Shown piece after piece: positions 58,509 to 64,000 of a stretch of 64,000 bases of DNA (its first letter is position 1; each line of letters starts with the position of its first letter). The notes under the pieces are model-generated. The model did no database searches. It was not told the DNA's origin and was given only the letters and a program-made list of their open reading frames with translations. Location of the stretch: the NCBI GenBank assembly GCA_015055865.1, contig SVHK01000003.1, forward strand, positions 1 to 64,000, written 5' to 3'. This DNA is from Clostridiales bacterium (GTDB lineage: Bacteria; Bacillota; Clostridia; Christensenellales; Borkfalkiaceae). A program made the translations under genes and the position numbers.

Positions 58509-59364
58509 TTTCGTAAAGACACTCCCCGTTTTTATCCAATACTTTAGACAACTTTCCAATAACTTTATCGTCTAAAACTACGTATTTTTCAAAAATATTC
58601 ATTTCCGTTTCCAAAACGTCGTTAAAATTTTTTAAATGCGCGCTCGCTATCGTAGTAACTCCACTTCCTATCCCTCTTTTTATTGCGGGAATATCATCTT
58701 TCGTAATTTCATCCGTTATCATTATATCTGGTCGCATAGCTCGAATCCCTACTTCAAACGCCGTTTTTTTGTCGGAAAATGATATTATGTCACACATAAA
58801 ACCAATGTCTGACATAGATATTTCCCCTCTTTCATCACAAATTAATATATTTTTTAATGTTTTTTCGCAAAAAATGCGGGCAATATCTCGTAAAATAGTA
58901 GTTTTACCTTGTCCTGGCGGTGAAAGTATCAATAAATTTGAATAATTTTCATTAAAACAAACGTCAAAAATATCCTTTGCCACGCCTATAATTTTATGTG
59001 GAACGCGAACGCATAACGAGCGAATGTTTTTTATAGTAACGGGTTGTCCTTTCGTGTAAACGTATTCTCCGGCTAGACCAACGCGAACTCCCCCGTTTGC
59101 CGAAATAAATCCTTGGCGAATTTGTTCTTCTACGGCGTAAACGGAATAGTTTCCTGCGGAATATACCATATCTTCCACTTCTTTTTTGGTGCAAATTACT
59201 GCATCTTGAGCGGTTTTCACTATACCGTTTTCGCCTAAATATGAGTAAGAGCCGTTATAATTTACAGTCGTAGGTTGTCCTGCGCGTATTCTAATTTCGA
59301 AAATAAGATTCAAATTAAGGAATTTTATTGCATTTTTTAAATTTTCACTAAGAAACTCTAACAT
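58498..59364 (-). CDS. spoIIIAA: Stage III sporulation protein AA (ATPase)
   Basis: LLILSPPGQGKTTILRDIAR, EIRIRAGQP, ICDERGEIS, MRPDIMITDEI. Confidence 0.94.
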   Translation of the reverse strand: MLEFLSENLKNAIKFLNLNLIFEIRIRAGQPTTVNYNGSYSYLGENGIVKTAQDAVICTKKEVEDMVYSAGNYSVYAVEEQIRQGFISANGGVRVGLAGEYVYTKGQPVTIKNIRSLCVRVPHKIIGVAKDIFDVCFNENYSNLLILSPPGQGKTTILRDIARIFCEKTLKNILICDERGEISMSDIGFMCDIISFSDKKTAFEVGIRAMRPDIMITDEITKDDIPAIKRGIGSGVTTIASAHLKNFNDVLETEMNIFEKYVVLDDKVIGKLSKVLDKNGECLYENVN

Positions 59365-59401
59365 TTGTTCTATTTTATGCGCACTTTTAGATTTTTAGAA
59401 C

Positions 59402-59437
59402 AAAAAAAGAACTTTCTAAAAAGAAAGTTCTTTTTTT
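59402..59437. terminator. Bidirectional terminator between htpG and spoIIIAA
   Basis: AAAAAAAGAACTTTCT-aaaa-AGAAAGTTCTTTTTTT. Confidence 0.85.
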
Positions 59438-59449
59438 CTATTGAAACGA

Positions 59450-61285
59450 TTATTTTGTATACTCAAAGAGTAGCTCGGCGGTTTTTTCGCTAAAGTCAGA
59501 CAATTCTTCCGGTGAAAGTTTTTTATAAGCAATCATCGCCAAGTAATACACTTGATATACGATATTTTTTTGTTTTTCCGTCGGTTGATTTAATAAGCTT
59601 GAAATTACCGGATTGGTTGCATTTAATACAAGCGTTAAATGTTTATTTAAATCAAACTCACCCATACCGTAAAATCCGTTCATTTCCGTCATCCGGCGCA
59701 TAAATTCGTCAACGTTTATAACCGCAGGAGTTTTACCGCTCTTTAATTTTTCTACTTTTACTGCAATTTCCTTATTTGAAAGAGTATTTTTAAAAAGCTC
59801 AACTAAATCTTTAAAATCTTCTTCATTCAAGGAGTCTTCTGCTTTCAATGCGCCGTCTAAATCTGCATCAATGCGTACAAAACGGCATTTTTTAGCATTT
59901 TTATATTCAATAAAACTTATAAAATGCGGGTCAATATAATGGTCGCAAACGACGGCGTCAACGCCGGCGTCTTTAAACATTGAAACGTATTGCGCTTGTT
60001 GCGCTTCGTCGGATACGTAATAAACAGGTTTTGCTTGAACGCCGTTTTTAACGTCTTCTTCCGAAATTTCTTCGCCGAAATATTCGCTCATTGGCTTATA
60101 TTCGCCAGATAAATTCTTAAAAATAAGAATGTCTTTTACTTTTTCGTAAAATTCTTCGTCTTTAATGCAACCGAATTTGATAAAGGTTGAAATATCTTTC
60201 CAGCAGTTTTCGTAACGTTCTCTATCGTTTTTATACAAAGAAATGAGTTTATCGGCAACCTTTTTAGTAATATGTTTTGAAATTTTTTGAACTTGTTTAT
60301 CGTTTTGTAAGAAACTTCTCGATACGTTCAAGGGAATATCAGGACAATCAATCACACCGTTCAAAAGCATTAAAAATTCAGGGATTACTTCTTTGATATT
60401 ATCCGCAATAAAGACTTGGTTGCAATATAATTTTACTTGCCCTTTTTCTAACTGAACCTGTTGTTTTTTAATTTGCGGGAAATATAAAATACCTTTCAAT
60501 CGGAAGGGATACTCCATATTTAGATGGATTTGGAAAAGCGGTTCGTTGAAATCCATAAAAGTATCGCGATAAAAGTTTTTATATTCTTCGTCCGTGCACT
60601 CTTTAGGGTCTTTTAAATATAAAGGTTGAGTCGTATTAAGCGGTTTATCCTTTTCATTGTCGCCCGTTGGATTTAAATATACGTTAAACGGCATAAAAGA
60701 GCAATATTTACGAAGTAATTCTCTAATCGTCGTTTCTTTAAGGAAATCTTCTTCTCCTTTTGCTACGTGCATTACGATTTTCGTACCACGATTAGCTTTT
60801 TCGGTTTCCGTGATAGTATAAACGGATTCGCCGTCCGATTCCCATTTTACGGCGGGCTCGTTTTTATAGCTTTTCGTGTAAATTTCTACTTTTTCTGAAA
60901 TCATATAGGCAGAATAAAAACCTAACCCAAAATGACCGATAATCCCATCGCCTGACGCATTTTCGTATTTTTGTAAGAAATCGTTTGCGCCCGAAAAAGC
61001 AATTTGCGTAATATATTTTTCTACTTCTTCCGCTGTCATACCAATACCGTTGTCTTCAACGGAAATGGTTTTCGCTTTTTTATCCACGGTAACGACAATT
61101 TTATATTCTTCATCCGTATTTTCCACTTCGCCCATCGATACAAGCTTTTTAAATTTCGTAATAGCGTCAACGCCGTTTGCTACGATTTCACGAAGAAAAA
61201 TGTCTTTATCGGAATACAACCATTTTTTGATAATTGGCATCATATTTTCACTTGAAATTTTAATATTGCCTTGTTTTTCTTGCAT
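59450..61285 (-). CDS. htpG: Molecular chaperone HtpG (Hsp90)
   Basis: FLREIVANGVDAITKFKK, VEDNGIGMTAEEVEKYITQIAFSGA, GIIGHFGLGFYSAYMI. Confidence 0.97.
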   Translation of the reverse strand: MQEKQGNIKISSENMMPIIKKWLYSDKDIFLREIVANGVDAITKFKKLVSMGEVENTDEEYKIVVTVDKKAKTISVEDNGIGMTAEEVEKYITQIAFSGANDFLQKYENASGDGIIGHFGLGFYSAYMISEKVEIYTKSYKNEPAVKWESDGESVYTITETEKANRGTKIVMHVAKGEEDFLKETTIRELLRKYCSFMPFNVYLNPTGDNEKDKPLNTTQPLYLKDPKECTDEEYKNFYRDTFMDFNEPLFQIHLNMEYPFRLKGILYFPQIKKQQVQLEKGQVKLYCNQVFIADNIKEVIPEFLMLLNGVIDCPDIPLNVSRSFLQNDKQVQKISKHITKKVADKLISLYKNDRERYENCWKDISTFIKFGCIKDEEFYEKVKDILIFKNLSGEYKPMSEYFGEEISEEDVKNGVQAKPVYYVSDEAQQAQYVSMFKDAGVDAVVCDHYIDPHFISFIEYKNAKKCRFVRIDADLDGALKAEDSLNEEDFKDLVELFKNTLSNKEIAVKVEKLKSGKTPAVINVDEFMRRMTEMNGFYGMGEFDLNKHLTLVLNATNPVISSLLNQPTEKQKNIVYQVYYLAMIAYKKLSPEELSDFSEKTAELLFEYTK

Positions 61286-61326
61286 AAGTAAATCTCCTTA
61301 ATGAAATTTAATAATTATATATAAAC

Positions 61327-61364
61327 AAAAAAGCCTGTCTTTAATCGATAAAAACAGACTTTTT
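61327..61364 (-). terminator. Terminator after ispH-rpsA
   Basis: Minus strand AAAAAGTCTGTTTT-tatcgatt-AAAGACAGGCTTTTTT (imperfect stem). Confidence 0.6.
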
Positions 61365-61393
61365 ATAATTTAATTCAAGTATTTACAAAACAA

Positions 61394-63478
61394 TCAGGAG
61401 TTCTTGTTAAGCAAATCAGCAATAGAAACACCGCCCATACCGCTTTCGTTCCATTCGGTAACTTCTTCAACGGGTTTAGCCTTTGCCGATTTCTTGGACT
61501 TAACTTCTTCGCCTTCCGCTTTTTCAGCTTTCGGCTTTCTTTCAACTTCAGGTTTCGGTTCAAGAGCCTTGATAGAAAGAGTCATCTTCTTTTCAGCGCA
61601 GTCAAGCTTAAGAATCTTCGCGTCGATTTCTTGACCAATCGTAAGAGCAGTCGTCGGATTTTCAAGGAATTCGTGAGAAATTTGAGAAACGTGAACGAGA
61701 CCGTCGATACCTTTTTCAACTTCTACGAATGCACCGAAAGGTACGATTCTTACAACTTTACCGCGAATAACGTCTTCTTCTGCATATTTTTCAGCAGCAA
61801 GATCCCAAGGTTGAGGTTGAAGTTGCTTATAACCGATAGAAACTTTCTTAGATTCTTCGTTAATCTTCAAAACCTTGAATTGATACGTTTTACCGATTTC
61901 AAGAACGTCAGAAACGGAATCAACGCCCGTCCAAGACAAATCGGAAATGTGCGCAAGACAATCGAAACCGTTTACAGAAACGAATGCGCCAAACGAAGTA
62001 ATTCTTTCAACTTTACCTTCTACAACGTCGTCAACGTGGATATTTGCAAAGAATTCAGCTTCTTTTGCTGCTCTAGCCGCTTCTTTCGCTGCTTTTTCAG
62101 CTTCAATGATTACGCGTTGAGAAGCGATAATTTCCTTTCTTCTTTCAGTTTTAACTTCAAGAACCTTAAGGCGGAGCTTCTTCCCTACGTATTTATCAAG
62201 CTCTTTAACAAAACCTGCGCGAATTTCGCGAGCGGGTACGAATACGGTATAAGAACCGAGTTCGCTCGTAAGACCGCCTTTGTTAAAACCGGTACAAGTA
62301 ACGGAGAATTCGTTGCCTGCGACGATATTAGCTATCATAGCTTCTTCTTCCTTTACTTTTTTGATTTGTTTTTGTGAGAGCTTAACGGGATTGACAGCAA
62401 CAACCATAAGTTCAATTTCTTCCCCAACTTTTGCCGAGAAATCGCTTGCGTTATAAACTTCGCAATCTACTTCTGCTTTGTCGAGAACTACTTCTTTCTT
62501 CGTGTTCGGAAGCAATACTTGAACACCTGCATCGTCCGCGGACGAAATCGTAGCCGTAATCAACTGACCTTTTTTGAACTTTTGTTGACTGCCCATACTG
62601 TCAACGACGTCTTGCATCGTTGCTGCTTCTGCCTTAGTTTCCATTTCCATTTTTAAGAGAACCTCCTGAGTTTGCCAGTTAGGGGTACTCGCCCCCGTAA
62701 CTATACCTACCTTTTTAAATCTTTTGATTGTTTTATATTCTAGATCGTCGCAATTCTTCAAGCGAAAAACGTTTTTACAATATTTAACGCAAATGTCGTA
62801 TAGCTTGTTGGTGTTGCTGCTGTTCAATCCGCCGATAACCAACATTGCGTCGCATTGCATCGCGAGTTCGCGCGCTTCATTTTGCCGTCCTATAGTAGTA
62901 TAACAAATTGTTTTAAAAACTTCAACTGTTTTTTCGTCATAATTACGAAGAATTTTAATAATTTTTTCAAATTTTTCTTCAGAAAAGGTAGTTTGAGCTA
63001 CAATAACGCAATTTTTACCCTTCAAAACGGAAAAATCATCATTCTCCGACGAAAATACGTAAGCCTTATTTTCACACCAACCGTTAATCCCTATTACTTC
63101 GGGATGATTGCTTTCACCAATAACTACTATCGTTTTCCCTTGGCTATATTGTTCGTCGACGATTTCTTGCGTCCGTCGAACGAATTTACAGGTACAATCA
63201 ATAACCGTCAATCCTTTCGATTCGCAAATTGAGTAGACGGATTTAGGAACGCCGTGCGAACGAATAATCAAAGTCGCGCCGTCGGGAACGTCTTGTATAC
63301 GTTCAACCGTTTTAAGCCCCCGCTTCCCCAACAAGTCTATAACGTCTTGATTGTGAATAATTTCGCCTAAAACGTAAGTATTTTCGGGTGTAACGGCTAA
63401 GGCTGTGTCCACCGCCTTTTTTACGCCGTGACAAAAACCACCGCTTTTCGCTATCAAGATTTCCATTTTTAAATTCAA
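61394..63478 (-). CDS. ispH: IspH (HMBPP reductase) fused to ribosomal protein S1-type multi-S1 domain
   Basis: N-terminal SGGFCHGVKKAVDTA, CTCKFVRRTQE, GASTPNWQTQEV; C-terminal repeated S1 domains GKVERITSFGAFVSVNGFDCLAHISDLSW, GKVVRIVPFGAFVEVEKGIDGLVHVSQIS. Confidence 0.95.
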   Translation of the reverse strand: MNLKMEILIAKSGGFCHGVKKAVDTALAVTPENTYVLGEIIHNQDVIDLLGKRGLKTVERIQDVPDGATLIIRSHGVPKSVYSICESKGLTVIDCTCKFVRRTQEIVDEQYSQGKTIVVIGESNHPEVIGINGWCENKAYVFSSENDDFSVLKGKNCVIVAQTTFSEEKFEKIIKILRNYDEKTVEVFKTICYTTIGRQNEARELAMQCDAMLVIGGLNSSNTNKLYDICVKYCKNVFRLKNCDDLEYKTIKRFKKVGIVTGASTPNWQTQEVLLKMEMETKAEAATMQDVVDSMGSQQKFKKGQLITATISSADDAGVQVLLPNTKKEVVLDKAEVDCEVYNASDFSAKVGEEIELMVVAVNPVKLSQKQIKKVKEEEAMIANIVAGNEFSVTCTGFNKGGLTSELGSYTVFVPAREIRAGFVKELDKYVGKKLRLKVLEVKTERRKEIIASQRVIIEAEKAAKEAARAAKEAEFFANIHVDDVVEGKVERITSFGAFVSVNGFDCLAHISDLSWTGVDSVSDVLEIGKTYQFKVLKINEESKKVSIGYKQLQPQPWDLAAEKYAEEDVIRGKVVRIVPFGAFVEVEKGIDGLVHVSQISHEFLENPTTALTIGQEIDAKILKLDCAEKKMTLSIKALEPKPEVERKPKAEKAEGEEVKSKKSAKAKPVEEVTEWNESGMGGVSIADLLNKNS

Positions 63479-63999
63479 ATCCCTTGTTGAATATACGATT
63501 TTATTTTTGCCACGACTTCATCAATCGACATTTCGGACGTATCAATTACGATAGCGTCGTTAGCGCAAACGAGCGGAGAAAACTCTCTTTCACTGTCCTG
63601 TTTATCTCTTTGTACGATTTCGGCGTGTAATTTATCAAAATCTACGTTTTGTCCCCTTTCGAGCAATTCGTCGTAACGCCTTTTTGCTCTAATCGCGCTA
63701 TCTGCCGTCAAATAAAATTTAAATTTAGCATCGGGCAATACCGTCGACCCGATATCTCGACCGTCTAAAATGCAAGACATTTGTTTTGCGATAACGCGTT
63801 GCATTTCAACCATTTTAATTCTTACGCAAGGATGCGCGGAAATATGCGACGCAGCCATAGAAACTTCGTTTGCGCGAATTTTATCAGAAACGTCTTCCCC
63901 GTCTAAATAAGTATGTTGCGCTCCGTCAAGATATTCCACTTTAACGTCAAGATATTCAAGGAGTTTTTTAACGCCCTCGCTATCTTGCGGGGCAACGTT
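63475..63999 (-). CDS. cmk: Cytidylate kinase, partial (5' end beyond window)
   Basis: ILDGRDIGSTVLPDAKFKFYLTADSAIRAKRRYDEL; frame stays open to window edge. Confidence 0.9.
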   Translation of the reverse strand, partial: NVAPQDSEGVKKLLEYLDVKVEYLDGAQHTYLDGEDVSDKIRANEVSMAASHISAHPCVRIKMVEMQRVIAKQMSCILDGRDIGSTVLPDAKFKFYLTADSAIRAKRRYDELLERGQNVDFDKLHAEIVQRDKQDSEREFSPLVCANDAIVIDTSEMSIDEVVAKIKSYIQQGI

Positions 64000-64000
64000 T

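Noticed and set aside
61631-62377. 248-aa plus-strand ORF opposite ispH-rpsA
   Set aside because: Antisense shadow of a strongly coding gene; composition (Phe/Asn/Arg rich) typical of reverse-strand artefact.
1-64000. Defence systems, toxin-antitoxin modules, prophage structural genes, rRNA operons
   Set aside because: None recognised in the ORF track or by eye on either strand.

Overview
Low-GC, spore-former-type Firmicutes (Clostridia-like) chromosome segment with three parts. (1) ~0.3-17.2 kb: a cluster of apparently intracellular carbohydrate-active enzymes (GH38, GH31, GH10-like, a GH109-like Gfo/Idh oxidoreductase, GH123/DUF4091-like, GH36, GH3, ROK kinase, SIS isomerase). (2) ~12.4-19.95 kb: the same cluster grades into a decaying accessory region with gene remnants, including two related remnants of one family, a 5'-truncated nitrilase, a chimeric lipoprotein/hydrolase pseudogene, a truncated DUF3268-like gene, an excisionase-like HTH with an ATA start and a 5'-truncated tyrosine recombinase. 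It ends at an intact tRNA-Leu(CAA), three AAGCAAGAA repeats at exactly 11-bp spacing, and a 5' half of a second tRNA-Leu. (3) ~20-64 kb: housekeeping core with polA-coaE, a glycogen operon (glgB-C-D-A-P), xer-hflX, lexA, scpAB, lysA, spoIVB-recN-argR-nadK-tlyA-dxs-ispA-folD-nusB, spoIIIAA-AH, htpG, an ispH-rpsA fusion and partial cmk. The best candidate for something undescribed is a ~290-nt ORF-free region (43860-44155, minus strand) between the dacB terminator and lysA. It has its own sigma-A-like promoter, a 10-bp perfect stem, a GAAA tetraloop hairpin and two exact long-range pairings (9 bp and 7 bp) that cross each other, predicting a pseudoknotted structured RNA leading into lysA. Other items: a likely one-base homopolymer frameshift in spoIIIAG, and a LexA-box-like site between divergent lexA and a small Cys-rich protein gene. 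All calls are by eye from the sequence and ORF track; no searches were run.
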